This document shows positions 1 through 12,057 of a stretch of DNA of 64,000 nt, piece after piece. The notes under the pieces are model-generated. The model was given only the letters and a program-made list of their open reading frames with translations, ran no database searches and had not been told where the DNA came from. The translations under genes and the position numbers were made by a program. Source of the DNA: Chersky-267 sp963744115 (lineage in GTDB: Bacteria > Chloroflexota > Limnocylindria > Limnocylindrales > CSP1-4); contig CAVUSI010000003.1 in the NCBI GenBank assembly GCA_963744115.1, positions 1,736,001 through 1,800,000 on the forward strand, written 5' to 3'. Every line of letters begins with the position of its first letter. Within the stretch, counting starts at the first letter, position 1.

Positions 1-2058
<2,058 letters not shown>

Positions 2059-2062
<4 letters not shown>

Positions 2063-3172
2063 GGCCGCCCCGCGTCCGGCTCGTGGCCTCCGGCCGTCGG
2101 CGGCTGCGACATCGCCGCGCGTGCGGCGGCCCGACGCCCGGCGGCGGCTCGTTTCGTCCGCTCGGTCCGGGCCCGCTGGTCGGCCCGCGCCGCCTCGGCC
2201 GGCGTTCGACCGATGACGCCCTCGCCGGCCAGCCCGGTCCATCGTCCCCCGTCGCGGGCCGGACCGTCCGCCCTGCCGGTCATGGTCCGGAGGACGGCCC
2301 GGGCGCTCCGACGATCGGCCGCCGACAGCCGCTGACACCACGAGCAGAAATGGGTCGCTCGTCCCCCGATGACGATCCGTCGGATCGGCCGCCCGCAGCG
2401 CGGACAGGGCTCGCCGCTCCGCTGGTAGACCTCAAGACGCTCCTGCATCTCGCCATCGCCGTCGGGTGCGGTGTAGTCGTCGATCGATGAGCCCCGCCGT
2501 TCGACGGCCTCGGCGAGGATCGACCGGATCGCCAGATACAACCGCCGTTCGTCGGCCGGTTGTAGGGACGGCGCAGACCGGAGCGGATGGAGACGGGCGG
2601 CCCACAGCGCCTCGTCGGCATAGATGTTGCCGATGCCGGCTACGAACGCCTGATCGAGCAGGAGCGGCTTCAGCCGGCCCTTGCGGCGTCGGATCCTGGC
2701 TCGAAAGGCGCGGAGCGTGAACGCGTCGTCGAGCGGCTCGGGTCCGTGCCCGGCGAAGACCAAGGTGCCGCCCGGCTCGGTGATGAGCGCACCGGTCGCC
2801 GGATCGCGTGGATAGAGGCCGACCTTGCCGAACTTGCGGATATCGCGGAACCGGAGCTCACGCCCATCGTCCAGCTCGAGGACCAAGCGGACGTACGGAT
2901 CCACGACGAGGTCGCGGGGAACGATGAACAGCTGACCCGTCATCTTGAGGTGGATCGTGAGGGCGACGATCGCTGGACAGGTCGACGACGAGGAGCTTCG
3001 CCCGCCGGCCGACCGCCTCGACACGCCGGCCCACGACGCCCGCCGCGAACGCCTCGGGGGTGTGCGTCCGGAGCGTCCGCGCCCACGTCGTACGTGCACC
3101 GACGATGGTCGCCCCGACGAGGCGCGGCCGGAGGTCCCGCGCGACGGTCTCGACCTCCGGGAGCTCAGGCAC
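2059..3172 (-). CDS. mutM: Formamidopyrimidine-DNA glycosylase (MutM/Fpg), one apparent frameshift
   Basis: Base-excision repair glycosylase/AP lyase for oxidised purines. GTG start at 3172, eight bases inside the polA 3' end. The N-terminus MPELPEVETVARDL carries the catalytic Pro (residue 1 after Met removal) and Glu. The frame then shifts between about 2965 and 2990: the first frame reads RRAKLLVVDLS and the next frame continues ALTIHLKMTGQL, then the GIGNIYADEALW helix-two-turn-helix and the zinc finger CPRCG...CSWCQ. After the zinc finger there is an Arg/Ala-rich tail of about 65 residues that is not typical of the family. Because both halves are well conserved, a sequencing error is as likely as a real lesion. 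The stop overlaps the ABC-F start. Confidence 0.88.
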
Positions 3173-6170
3173 CGGCGATCGGCGCCTCGACGGGCTCGTC
3201 GGCCTCTGCCGCGACGGCGTCGGCGCGGCTGAGTGGGATCATCGACTCCCAGTCGTCGCCGGCCTTGACGTCGACGGTCAGCGGCACATCGAGGGCGAGT
3301 GCCGACTCCATCGTCGCGCGGAGGACGGGCACCAGCCGCTCGACCTCGTCGCGCGGCACCTCGAGGAGGAGCTCGTCGTGGACCTGGAGCAGGGGCCGCG
3401 CCCGGAAGCCGCCCTCCTCCAGCCGTTCGGCGAGGCGGATCATCGCGATCTTGATGATGTCGGCCGCCGTGCCCTGGATGGGCATGTTGATCGCCATCCG
3501 CTCCCCGGCCGCCCGCAGGCTCGGGTTGCGCGCCTCGAGCTCTGGGATCCGCCGCTTGCGACCGAGGAGCGTCGTGACGAAGCCCTGCTGCCGGGCCTGC
3601 TCCTTGATGTGGAGCATGTAGTAGCTGATCCCGGAGTAGGTCGCGAAGTAGGTGTTGATGAACTCCTGCGCCTCCTTGCGCGGGATCCCGGCGCGCGTCG
3701 ACAGGCCGAAGTCGCTCATCCCGTAGGCGATGCCGAAGTTGACCATCTTGGCCATCGAACGCTCGTCCGACGTGACCTCCTCGGGTGCCTTGTGGAGGAC
3801 CCGCGCGGCCGTCTCCCGATGGATGTCGGCCCCGCGCGCGAAGGCGTCGCGGAGGTGCTCGTCGCCCGAGACGTGGGCGAGGATCCGCAGCTCGATCTGC
3901 GAGTAGTCGGCGGCGACGAGGGTCACGTCCGGCGCCCCGGCCACGAACGCCCGGCGGATGCGGCGGCCCAGCGGCGTCCGGATCGGGATGTTCTGGAGGT
4001 TCGGATCGGACGACGACAGGCGGCCCGTGGCGGCGACGGCCTGGTGGAACGTGGTGTGCAGCCGGCCGTCCGATGCGATCAGCATCGGCAGGGCCTCGAC
4101 GTAGGTCGAGCGGAGCTTGGTGTACGTCCGCCATTCGAGAAGCCCCTCGATCATCGGGTGGGCGGCCCGCAGCTCCTCGAGGACGGACGCGTCGGTCGAG
4201 TAGCCGGTCTTCGTCCGCTTGCCCTTCGGCAGGTCGAGCTCGGTGAACAGCACCTGCTCGAGCTGCTTCGGGCTGCCGAGGTTGAACTCATGGCCGACGC
4301 TGGCGTAGATCTCGGCTTCGAGGCGCTCGATCTCGGCCCGGAATTCGATGTCGAGAAGGCTCAGGGCGTCGCGGTCGAGGGCGACCCCGACCGCCTCCAT
4401 CCGGGCCAGGACGCGGATGAGCGGCAGCTCGATCTCGTTGAACAGGCGGTCGAGCTTCTCACGGTCGAGGGCGGCCGCCAGCGGGTCGCGCGTCGCGATC
4501 GCGGACAGCGCCTCGAGGCCGGCCCGGGCGAACGGCGGCAGCTCGGCCGCCGGTGGCAGGATGAGGTCGAGCTGCTCGGCCACGACGTCGGCGATCGTCT
4601 GGCTGCGCAGGCTGGCGTTGAGGATGTACGCCGCGATCTGGGTGTCGAACGCAACTCGGAGCCCCGGGCCGCCGCCGCCGGCGGCGAATTGCTCGACGAG
4701 CAACGGCTTCGCCTCGTGGGCGACGAGGCCGACCCCGAGCCGCGCCACCAGGTCGCGCAGGATCGCCGCGTCCGCGGGCCCCTCGACCGCGATGGTCCGG
4801 CCATCGGGTCCGGCGACCGCCATCGAGACCGCCGTCCCGGCCAGCGGCCGGGGATCGTCGCTGACGAGGGCGGCGCCGACGGCGGGATGGGTCGCCAGCC
4901 ACGGTTCGATGGCTCCGATGGCGTCGCCCGTGACGAGCTCGATCCGGCTGCCCGGCTCGGCGATGGCCGCGGCCAATGCACTCGGCAGGTCCGCGGCGGG
5001 TTCGACCGGGCCGCTGGCACCGCGGGACACCGGCGCCCAACCCGGACCGCCGCTGCCGACCGACGCAGGATCGATCGCGGCGAAGTCCAGCGAGAGCTGC
5101 AGACCGCTCCCCTCGCCGACGAGCGACCCCGTCGCGGGCGCTTGCCCGCCTCGGGACCCCCCGGCCGGCGCCGGACCCCAGCCGGTCGGCCGGCCCGCGA
5201 CCTGGGCGGCCCGGATGGGCTCGCCCGCATCCGCGGTCCTGAGCGCCTCGACGGTCTCGTCGGCACGCTCCCCGGTGAGCGCCGGCAATCGCTCGATGAG
5301 CGTCCGGAACTCGTACTCGCGGAACAGGCGGATGACGCCCTCGCGGTCGTAGTCGCCGAGTCGGGCGGCTTCCCGGTCGAGCTCGACGGGCAGGTCGCGG
5401 ACGATCGTCATGAGCTCGCGGGACTCGAGGACGCGGTCCTTGGCCTCGCTCAACGCCGTGCGGAGCTTCTCGCGCGGCACCTCGTCGATCCGCTCGAACA
5501 GGCCCTCGAGGCTGCCGAATGTCTGGATCAGCTGGGCGGCGGTCTTGTCCCCGACCCCCGGGACGCCCGGGATGTTGTCGGTCGAGTCGCCCTTGAGCGC
5601 CTTGAAGTCGATCATCTGGGACGGGACGAGGCCGTACCGCTCGAGGACCCGCGGCGGGTCGTAGATGATCGTGTTCTGGACACCCGAGCGGGTGGTCATC
5701 AGTCGGGTCCGGTCGGTCACGAGCTGCAACATGTCGAGGTCGCCGGTCACGATCGTGGTGTCCAGACCCTCATGCTCGGCCTGGACGGTGAGCGTCCCGA
5801 TGACGTCGTCCGCCTCGTAGCCGGCGAGCTCGTAGACGGGGATCCGAAGGGCCTTGACGACCTCGCGGACCTTGGGGAATTGGTCCCGGAGGTCGTCGGG
5901 CATCCGCTGCCGGGTGGCCTTGTAGTCGGCGAAGCGCTCATGGCGGAAGGTCGGCCCGGACAGGTCGAAGGCGACCGCGACGTAGGTCGGATCGATGTCC
6001 TGGAACCCGCGCAGGACGATGCTGCAGAAGCCGAAGACCGCGTTGACGAGCTCGCCCTTCGAGGTGGTCAGGGGCGGGAGCGCGAAGTATCCGCGGTAGA
6101 TGAGCCCGTTGCCGTCGAGCAGCATCAGGCGTTCCATCGGCAGGCCTCGGGACGCGGTCGGTGTGGACAC
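3165..6170 (-). CDS. polA: DNA polymerase I
   Basis: Repair and Okazaki-fragment polymerase, about 1001 residues. The N-terminal 5'-3' flap exonuclease region begins MLLDGNGLIYRGYFALP and contains DFKALKGDSTDNIPGVPG. The central 3'-5' exonuclease-like region (about 400-590) lacks a recognisable first DxE motif, so it is probably inactive, as in Taq-type enzymes. The polymerase domain has motif A VAADYSQIELRILAH, the O-helix RSMAKMVNFGIAYGMS and motif C LLQVHDELLLEVP. A Gly/Pro/Ala-rich insertion near residues 310-400 explains the extra length. The start is GTG at 6170 with a TACACT box just upstream; ATG at 6137 (MERLMLLDG) is an alternative. First gene of the polA-fpg-ABC-F block. Confidence 0.95.
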   Translation of the reverse strand: MSTPTASRGLPMERLMLLDGNGLIYRGYFALPPLTTSKGELVNAVFGFCSIVLRGFQDIDPTYVAVAFDLSGPTFRHERFADYKATRQRMPDDLRDQFPKVREVVKALRIPVYELAGYEADDVIGTLTVQAEHEGLDTTIVTGDLDMLQLVTDRTRLMTTRSGVQNTIIYDPPRVLERYGLVPSQMIDFKALKGDSTDNIPGVPGVGDKTAAQLIQTFGSLEGLFERIDEVPREKLRTALSEAKDRVLESRELMTIVRDLPVELDREAARLGDYDREGVIRLFREYEFRTLIERLPALTGERADETVEALRTADAGEPIRAAQVAGRPTGWGPAPAGGSRGGQAPATGSLVGEGSGLQLSLDFAAIDPASVGSGGPGWAPVSRGASGPVEPAADLPSALAAAIAEPGSRIELVTGDAIGAIEPWLATHPAVGAALVSDDPRPLAGTAVSMAVAGPDGRTIAVEGPADAAILRDLVARLGVGLVAHEAKPLLVEQFAAGGGGPGLRVAFDTQIAAYILNASLRSQTIADVVAEQLDLILPPAAELPPFARAGLEALSAIATRDPLAAALDREKLDRLFNEIELPLIRVLARMEAVGVALDRDALSLLDIEFRAEIERLEAEIYASVGHEFNLGSPKQLEQVLFTELDLPKGKRTKTGYSTDASVLEELRAAHPMIEGLLEWRTYTKLRSTYVEALPMLIASDGRLHTTFHQAVAATGRLSSSDPNLQNIPIRTPLGRRIRRAFVAGAPDVTLVAADYSQIELRILAHVSGDEHLRDAFARGADIHRETAARVLHKAPEEVTSDERSMAKMVNFGIAYGMSDFGLSTRAGIPRKEAQEFINTYFATYSGISYYMLHIKEQARQQGFVTTLLGRKRRIPELEARNPSLRAAGERMAINMPIQGTAADIIKIAMIRLAERLEEGGFRARPLLQVHDELLLEVPRDEVERLVPVLRATMESALALDVPLTVDVKAGDDWESMIPLSRADAVAAEADEPVEAPIAGA

Positions 6171-6227
6171 CGTGAGTGTACCCGGGCCCGACGGCCCGTC
6201 CGCACGGGCCGGACGAGGTCCGCCGCC

Positions 6228-7001
6228 TCAGACGATGCGCCCCGCCACCAGGCGGAGTCCGAACAGGGCGATCCCGACGATGAGCAGGGTCACCGACAGG
6301 GCGGTCAGCGGGGTGATGGCGGAGGTCGAGCCGGTCGATCCCGATGTCACCGACGCTCGATCGACGTTCGTCGACGGGACGGGGTTGCCGGGGGCGGCCG
6401 CGACCGGGGCGGCCGGGCTCGGGGAGCCGTCTCGCGACCCGCTCCCGAGGCCGCTCACGGCAGCCCCCCCGTTCGCTGGAACCGCGCTCGGGGCGGCCTT
6501 GGCGCTCGACGCGACCTCGGGCCCCGCGATCGGCGGCGCCGCTCCCATCGCGGGTCCAGGTCCGGCATCTTGCGCCTGGACGGGTCCACCCACGGTGCTC
6601 AAGACACCTTCCGGCGCGGACGCAGCCGACCCGCCGATGCCCGCCGGCAGGGAGGCCAGGATCAACCCGGCGATGCCGAGGGTCGCCAGACCGGTCGCGA
6701 GTGGCTTGGTGAAGGCGAAGCCGGGCGTACCGAAGCGGGCGATCAGGCCGCGCCAACCGCCCGGACGAAGGCGCGCCGCGTCGGCCTCGGTCAGCCGGAA
6801 GTCGCGGGTCCGGCTCGGAGCGGGAAGCGCCGCGGTCGCGGCCGCGATCAGGCGGAGGTCGGCGAGGAGCTCGGCGCAGGCGGGGCACTCGGCGACGAGC
6901 CGACGGGCGTCGCCCGCCTCACGCGGGTCGAGGTCGTCGACGGCGAGCCGGGCGATGAGCGACTCATCATGATCGGGGCGGGTATGGGGCAGGTACGGCA
7001 C
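6228..7001 (-). CDS. Membrane anti-sigma-factor-like protein
   Basis: 257 residues, 15 bases downstream of the ECF sigma gene and probably cotranscribed with it. The N-terminal 60 residues resemble a zinc-finger anti-sigma domain: a helical DLDPREAGDARRL stretch followed by ECPACAE (CxxC). The usual His three residues before the CxxC is absent. A hydrophobic segment follows (about 100-125), then a long Ala/Gly/Pro/Ser-rich extracytoplasmic linker and a second C-terminal membrane helix (LSVTLLIVGIALFGLRL). By position and architecture it is inferred to hold the neighbouring sigma factor at the membrane. The family assignment is tentative because sequence similarity outside the first domain is low. 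Confidence 0.65.
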   Translation of the reverse strand: MPYLPHTRPDHDESLIARLAVDDLDPREAGDARRLVAECPACAELLADLRLIAAATAALPAPSRTRDFRLTEADAARLRPGGWRGLIARFGTPGFAFTKPLATGLATLGIAGLILASLPAGIGGSAASAPEGVLSTVGGPVQAQDAGPGPAMGAAPPIAGPEVASSAKAAPSAVPANGGAAVSGLGSGSRDGSPSPAAPVAAAPGNPVPSTNVDRASVTSGSTGSTSAITPLTALSVTLLIVGIALFGLRLVAGRIV

Positions 7002-7016
7002 GGCCTTCAGACGACC

Positions 7017-7625
7017 TCAACCACGGAAGAGTTCCATCCGGTCCTCGAGCAGGCCGCGCAGCGCGAGCCTGCCCCGATGGATCCGGGACTTGACCGTCCC
7101 CAGCGACACGCCGGTCATCTCGGCGATCTCGGCATAGTCGTACCCCTGGACGTCGAATAGGACGATGGCATCGCGCTGATCGTCGGTGATCCTGGCAAGC
7201 GCGGAATTGAGGACATGCGACCGCTCGGCGGTCAGGACGATCCGCTCGGGGTCCGCCTCCTCCCCCGTCGGCGGCTGCCAGCTGTCGTCCTCGAACTCGG
7301 GGTACGGCTGGACCGGGCGTCGCTTCCGCGCCCGTTGAGCATCCATCGCCGCGTTGACGCAAATGCGGTTGAGCCACGACTTGACGCTGCCGCCGCGGAA
7401 CCCCGCGAGGTTCCGGTAGGCTGAGAAGAAGGCTTCCTGGACCGCATCCGAGGCCTGATCCCGATCCGGGACCATTCGCGCCACGAGCGCGAAGAGCTGA
7501 TCCTGGTACAGCTCGACGAGGTCGTTGAACGCGCTGAGGTCGCCGTCGCGCGCACGCTCGATCAGGATGAGATCGCGCCGCTGGACGGGGTCGTCGACGG
7601 CCGCGGTCGGGCGACGGTCCTCCAC
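7017..7625 (-). CDS. RNA polymerase ECF sigma factor
   Basis: Extracytoplasmic-function sigma-70 factor, about 202 residues. Region 2 is seen in FNDLVELYQDQLFALVARMV and DAVQEAFFSAYRNLAGF; region 4 in DQRDAIVLFDVQGYDYAEIA followed by the helix-turn-helix SLGTVKSRIHRGRLALR. I chose GTG at 7625 because a GGAGGTGG Shine-Dalgarno sits just upstream and a TAGACT -10-like box (7668-7673) precedes it. The frame stays open further upstream, including an ATG at 7676, but longer versions run into the tRNA gene. The membrane protein immediately downstream is the likely cognate anti-sigma factor. Confidence 0.9.
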   Translation of the reverse strand: MEDRRPTAAVDDPVQRRDLILIERARDGDLSAFNDLVELYQDQLFALVARMVPDRDQASDAVQEAFFSAYRNLAGFRGGSVKSWLNRICVNAAMDAQRARKRRPVQPYPEFEDDSWQPPTGEEADPERIVLTAERSHVLNSALARITDDQRDAIVLFDVQGYDYAEIAEMTGVSLGTVKSRIHRGRLALRGLLEDRMELFRG

Positions 7626-7760
7626 GATCGGGGGCCACCTCCGGACGGGCTGGGTGAGGCGCGGCGAGTCTAGCATCGTCGTCGGCGGAGACGTCCGGGT
7701 CGGTGCAGCGGTTCCCGGCTCCGCCGTGGACGTCCGGACCGGTCCCCCCGCCCGACCCGC

Positions 7761-7766
7761 TACCAT
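7761..7766 (+). promoter_or_regulatory. -10 box of the tRNA-Leu promoter
   Basis: TACCAT ends 13 bases before the first base of the tRNA. It matches the TANNNT -10 form seen ahead of several genes here (TACCAT, TATCCT, TACCCT, TATACT). No convincing -35 is visible. Confidence 0.5.
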
Positions 7767-7779
7767 CACGGTCCCACGA

Positions 7780-7866
7780 GCCGAAGTGGCGGAACTGGCA
7801 GACGCGAGGGTCTCAAACACCCTTGCCCGCAAGGGCGTCCGGGTTCAAATCCCGGCTTCGGCACCA
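7780..7866 (+). tRNA. tRNA-Leu (anticodon CAA)
   Basis: Folds as a class II tRNA. Acceptor stem GCCGAAG pairs with CUUCGGC, the anticodon stem AGGGU/ACCCU encloses the loop CUCAAAC (anticodon CAA), a long variable arm (GCCCGCAAGGGC) follows, and the T-arm is CCGGG-UUCAAAU-CCCGG. The 3' CCA is encoded. It decodes UUG leucine codons. Confidence 0.97.
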
Positions 7867-7914
7867 CCGGACCCGATGACGGCCGGCCGGCCTGTGAACG
7901 CGGAGCGGACGCAA

Positions 7915-8319
7915 ATGCTTGGCGACCATCTCGTCTTCCCGATCCTGTTGTCGAAGGACCTCGCGCTGAGCCGCGCGTTCTACCACGACACGCTGGGTCT
8001 CGACATCCTCCGGGAAGACGATGAGCGGATCATCTTCCGGTGCGGTCTCGGCTCGCAGCTGTCGGTCACGCTGAGCACGACCGGGACGTCGGACATGCAG
8101 ACGCAGCTCGCCTGGCGCGTGCCGGACATCCGGGCTGAGCTGGCCGACCTCCGGGCACGCGGGGTCCGCATCGAGTCGTACGACGCCCCTGACCCGAAGA
8201 CGGACACCGACGGGATCGCCGACATGGGGTTCGCCTGGGCGGCCTGGATCATCGACCCGAGCGGGAACGCCCTGGCGCTCATCGAGCCCAAGAAGCCGGC
8301 CGCGGCAGCGACAGGATGA
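7915..8319 (+). CDS. VOC (glyoxalase/dioxygenase-fold) family protein
   Basis: 134 residues forming a single vicinal-oxygen-chelate unit. The N-terminal beta-alpha module reads FPILLSKDLALSRAFYHDTLGLD and the C-terminal half ends in WIIDPSGNALALIEP, typical of VOC proteins. Such proteins range from metal-dependent lyases and dioxygenases to binding or resistance proteins, so the substrate cannot be assigned. ATG at 7915 is preferred because GGAGCGG lies about ten bases upstream; an in-frame ATG at 7876 would add 13 residues. It begins 48 bases after the tRNA and may be read through from the same promoter. Confidence 0.8.
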   Translation: MLGDHLVFPILLSKDLALSRAFYHDTLGLDILREDDERIIFRCGLGSQLSVTLSTTGTSDMQTQLAWRVPDIRAELADLRARGVRIESYDAPDPKTDTDGIADMGFAWAAWIIDPSGNALALIEPKKPAAAATG

Positions 8320-8501
8320 ACGCCTTGACGCGCCTGCTCCACCGCATCGCGACAGGCATCGGCGATCTGCTGCCGAGTCCGCCACCGGCCGATCCGCCCC
8401 CACCGGACATCGACGGTCGCCACGATGCCGGGGAGGCCGACGACCTGACCGCCTTCGAGGTCGAGCTGCAGGCCAAGGGCGGCCACGGCGGGACGCGCTA
8501 G
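8316..8501 (+). CDS. Possible small protein of 61 residues
   Basis: A short frame whose ATG overlaps the VOC stop (ATGA) and which ends six bases before the next gene, an arrangement that suggests translational coupling. The product is proline- and aspartate-rich (DLLPSPPPADPPPPDID) with no recognisable domain. Frames of this length occur by chance at this GC content, so support is only positional. Confidence 0.35.
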   Translation: MNALTRLLHRIATGIGDLLPSPPPADPPPPDIDGRHDAGEADDLTAFEVELQAKGGHGGTR

Positions 8502-8507
8502 CCGGCC

Positions 8508-9150
8508 GTGGACCGACGCCTTCCACTGGCCGCCGCCCGGGCGGTCTTCGGCCTCCTCACGTTCGTCGCGATCGGCGTCCAGGCCCGCGCGCTCGCCGAC
8601 GCCGGGGCGTTCGAGCCGGCGAACTTCTTCAGCTACTTCACGATCCTGAGCAACCTTCTCGGCGCGACGTTGCTGCTCGTCGGGACGATCCGCTGGCGAG
8701 CCGGCCACTCGATCCGGATCGACCTGCTCCGCGGCGCCGCCGTGGTCTACCTGATCGTCACGTTCCTCGTCGTCATCCTGCTGCTCTCCGGCGCCGAGCT
8801 GTCGCTCGCCATCGGCTGGGTGGACGACGTCCTCCACAAGGTGATCCCGATCGTCGTCACGATCGACTGGATCGTCGACCCACCGGACCCGGCTGACCGG
8901 CCGGCAGTCGTTGCTCTGGCTGACGTTCCCATCGGCCTGGCTTCTCTACACGCTGGTGCGGGGCCCGGTCGCGGGGTGGTACCCGTACCCGTTCCTCGAC
9001 CCCGCGCACGGCGGATACGGGTCGGTCGCCCTCTACTGCCTGGCGATCCTCCTTGGGTTCGTCGTCCTGTCCACGATCGTCCGGGTGGTCGGGAACGCCA
9101 TGGCCGACCGCCGTCAGGGGGTCCCAAGCGACCCGAACAGGTCGCTGTAG
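8508..9150 (+). CDS. Pr6Pr-family membrane protein, one frameshift
   Basis: Predicted six-helix integral membrane protein of the Pr6Pr (FAR-17a/AIG1-like) type, about 213 residues. GTG start at 8508. Frame 1 gives NFFSYFTILSNLLGATLL, several hydrophobic helices and the loop VTIDWIVDPP. The frame shifts by one base between about 8880 and 8905, and the second frame continues SLLWLTFPSAWLLYTLVRG and WYPYPFLDPAHGGYGSVALY, the family's C-terminal signature. The 3' end overlaps the convergent spermidine-synthase-like gene by 37 bases. Biochemical function is unknown. Confidence 0.72.
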
Positions 9151-11376
9151 CGGTCGGTCCAGGCACGAGGGATCGGCGCCACGAGCGAGCGCCAGCCGGG
9201 CTTCGACGCGATCGCAGCGAGATCGGCCGGGGACCGGGCGAGGACCACGACATGTGAGGCGTCCGCGTCGCTCGCGACGCTCGGCGCCGGGTCGTCGACG
9301 CGAGCAAGGCCCGCCAGCCCGAGATCGCGCGCCGCCGCCGCGAGCACCGGTTCGAGCGCGACGAACCGGTTGGACATGTTGAACGCGACGACGCCGTCGG
9401 GCCCGAGCCGCTCGATGTAGCCCTGGATCGCCTCGCGCGTCAGCAGGTGGACCGGGATGGCGTCGGAGGCGAAGGCATCGACGACGACGAGATCGAATGC
9501 GCCCGGAGGCGCACCCTCGAGGCCGATCCGACCGTCGCCGACGACGACGTCGACCCGGGCCCTCGAGTCCGCGAGGTAGGTGAATAGGCGAGGATCGCGG
9601 GCGATCTCGACGATCGCCGGGTCGATCTCGAAGAACGTCATCGTGTCGCCCGGCCGGCCGAACGCGGCGAGACCGCCCACGCCGAGACCGATCAGCCCGG
9701 TGCGCGACGTCGGGTGGCGCGCGCCGACCATCCCGACGACATCGGCGAGCGGGCTGCCCAGGTAGTAGTAGCCGACCGGGTCGCGTCGCTGGTCGATCGG
9801 CGAGTAGTGCTGGATGCCCTGGGTGGTCGTTCCCGCCACCAGGGCATGGCGCCCGCGCGAGTCCTCGACGACGCGACGCTCCCCGTAGAAGGTCCGGGTC
9901 GTCTCGATCGCCGGTTGGAGCGCCACGCAGCGACAGGCCGAAGACGGCGCCCATCGACGCGGCGAACACGATCGGCCAACGGGCGAGGCCGAGCAGCAGG
10001 CCGAGCACCAGGGCGCCGAGCACGACGCCCGGATCGACCTCGATCCCTGCCCAGCCGAGGCCCAGCACGATCGCCAGCGCGGTGATGCCGTACCGCGCGA
10101 GGAACGGCATCCGCCAGGCAGCAAGGGCGATCCGTCGGATCGGCTCCAGCGGTCGCGGGTCTGGCTCGTCGCCGGCCGCGGGCGGCGGTGAGTCCTCGTC
10201 GATCCAGCTCCCGCCCCAGCGGACCGCGAGCGCGACCACCAGGGCGATCTCCGCTTCGAGCGGGATCACCAGGACGAGCGGCGCGATGATCCCGGCGAGG
10301 AGCCCGCCGAGCGCACCGCCGGCGGCGATCGCGAGGTCGTACTCGGTCAAGCGTTCCGGGACGGGTCGCGCGAGCGACAGCCGGCCATGGCAGACGAGGC
10401 CCGCGCAACCGAGAGTACCGAGCACGATCGAGAAGGTCGCCCAGAGTGGCAGCGCGGCTCCACCGATGAAGGTGAGGACGACCCCGATCGCCAGCAGGGG
10501 GAGGGCGACGTCGGCGGCGCGCAGACCGATCGGGCGCCGACCGGCGAACGCCAGGATGAACGTGACGAGGTAGACGGCGAGCGGGAGGATCCACAGCATC
10601 GGGACGGCCGCGACGTCGGTCGACAGGCGCGCCGTCGTCCCGATGACGAGGGCGGCCGGGACCGCGGCCAGCCCGACCCATGAGAGACGGGCCCTGGCCG
10701 ACGGCGCCGGTACATCCGGTGCGTCCGGGACGATCCGATCCGGCGCGAGGGTCCGGGCCGTCTGGCTCCCAGCCGTCCGTCCCGTCCGCCGGAGGACGAC
10801 GCCGACACCGACGCCGACCAGGACCGCGAAGGCCACATAGCCGATCGCCCACAGGCGGGCCTGCGCATCGAGATCGAGGTTCGGCTCGACGAGGGTCGGA
10901 TAGACGAGGAGCGCGACCAGGCTCCCGGCGTTGCTTCCAGCGAACAGCCTGACGGCACCCTGCCCCGCGGTCGGCCCGCCGGTCGCGGCAAGCCAGCGCT
11001 GGAGGGTCGGCGTCGCCGTCGCCAGGGCGACGAACGGCGCGCCGACAGCGAGGGCGAGCAGCCCGGCCAGCCCGAGAACGGGCGTCGCACCGTGGGTCGA
11101 CGACGCGGCGGCTGGGAGCCCGACCGGCAACGCGAGGAGCGGGACGCACACGACGACGAGCTCGACGAGGGCCGCCCGCCGGAGCCCGAGCCAGCGGATC
11201 GCGACGTGGGCCAGCGCATAGCCGAGCAGAAGCGCCGCCTGGAAGAACACGAGCGCGGTGGTCCAGACCGCCGCCGCCCCGCCGTACGACGGCAGCAGCA
11301 GCTTGCCGATGAGCGGTTCGACGAGGAAGGCGAGCAGCGCAGCCAGGGTCGCCGTCGCCGCCGTGAGGAGGACCAT
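9114..11376 (-). CDS. Membrane-fused spermidine-synthase-like protein, one frameshift
   Basis: About 753 residues. The N-terminal ~480 residues form roughly a dozen hydrophobic helices (start VLLTAATATLAALLAFLVEP; later GLVCHGRLSLARPVPERLTEYDL). The C-terminal ~260 residues are a SpeE-like Rossmann methyltransferase/aminopropyltransferase fold: LIGLGVGGLAAFGRPGD, FFEIDPAIVEIARDP, VVVGDGRIGLEG and FDLVVVDAFASDAIPVHLL. A one-base shift near 9925-9940 separates the two frames (GAVFGLSLR, then ALQPAIETTRTFYGERRV). Proteins with this fused architecture are common, but the transferred group and substrate are unknown and polyamine synthesis is not implied. Divergent from the TerB-like gene. Confidence 0.75.
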
Positions 11377-11475
11377 CGATGGCAGTCAACCACACCCGGC
11401 GATCGGGTCGTCGGACCCGTCGAGCCGACCCCGGGTAGACTCGCGCCGACGCACGACATCGAGGAGACGCATCCG

Positions 11476-12045
11476 ATGGCCATTCGACGCTTCTTCAGCG
11501 GGACGCCCAAGCCCGAACCCGAGCCCGAGCTCGTCCCCCGCCCGGTCGCCCCGTCGGAGGAGACGGCCACGGTCCGGCGGATCGTGAGCGAGCTCGAGGC
11601 ACTCCCACCGGACCGGGCCCGGCACCTGGCCGGCTTCGCCTACATCCTCGGCCGGGCCGCCAACTCCGACGGCGTTACGACCGACGAGGAGACGGCGCTG
11701 ATGGAGAAGATCGTCGTCGAGCACGGCAAGATCCCCGAGGCGCAGGCCGTCCTCGTCGTCGAGATCGCCAAGCAGCAGGAGCGGCTCCTCGGCGGGACCG
11801 AGGACTACCTGGTCACGCGCGAGTGGGTCGACGGCACGAGCCTCGAGGAGCGGATGGATCTCTTCCGTTGCTGCTTCCTCATCGACGCCGTCGACGGCTC
11901 GATCACCGCCGAGGAGAGCGCGGTCATCAACGAGATCGCCAATGAGCTGCTCCTGGACTCCGCCACGATCGCCTCGGTCCGGGGTGAGTTCACCGACCGT
12001 TACGCGGTGGTCCAGGCGATGCGCGCGGAGAACGCCAAGAGCTGA
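11476..12045 (+). CDS. TerB-like (tellurite resistance TerB family) protein
   Basis: 189-residue soluble helical protein. The N-terminus is a Pro/Glu-rich tail; the body has a metal-binding TerB-like arrangement of two acidic repeats: ILGRAANSDGVTTDEETALM and FLIDAVDGSITAEESAVINE, each with D-x-D/E acidic clusters. TerB-like domains occur in stress-response and membrane-associated complexes; the specific role here is unknown. ATG at 11476 has GAGGAG about eight bases upstream, and a TAGACT -10-like box lies at 11436-11441. Confidence 0.75.
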   Translation: MAIRRFFSGTPKPEPEPELVPRPVAPSEETATVRRIVSELEALPPDRARHLAGFAYILGRAANSDGVTTDEETALMEKIVVEHGKIPEAQAVLVVEIAKQQERLLGGTEDYLVTREWVDGTSLEERMDLFRCCFLIDAVDGSITAEESAVINEIANELLLDSATIASVRGEFTDRYAVVQAMRAENAKS

Positions 12046-12057
12046 CCCGGGGTCGGC

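Noticed and set aside
3060..7160. A 1366-codon open frame on the plus strand
   Set aside because: It is antisense to polA and its neighbours, rich in Arg/Asp/Gly, with no domain. High GC with G/C third positions keeps the opposite strand open.
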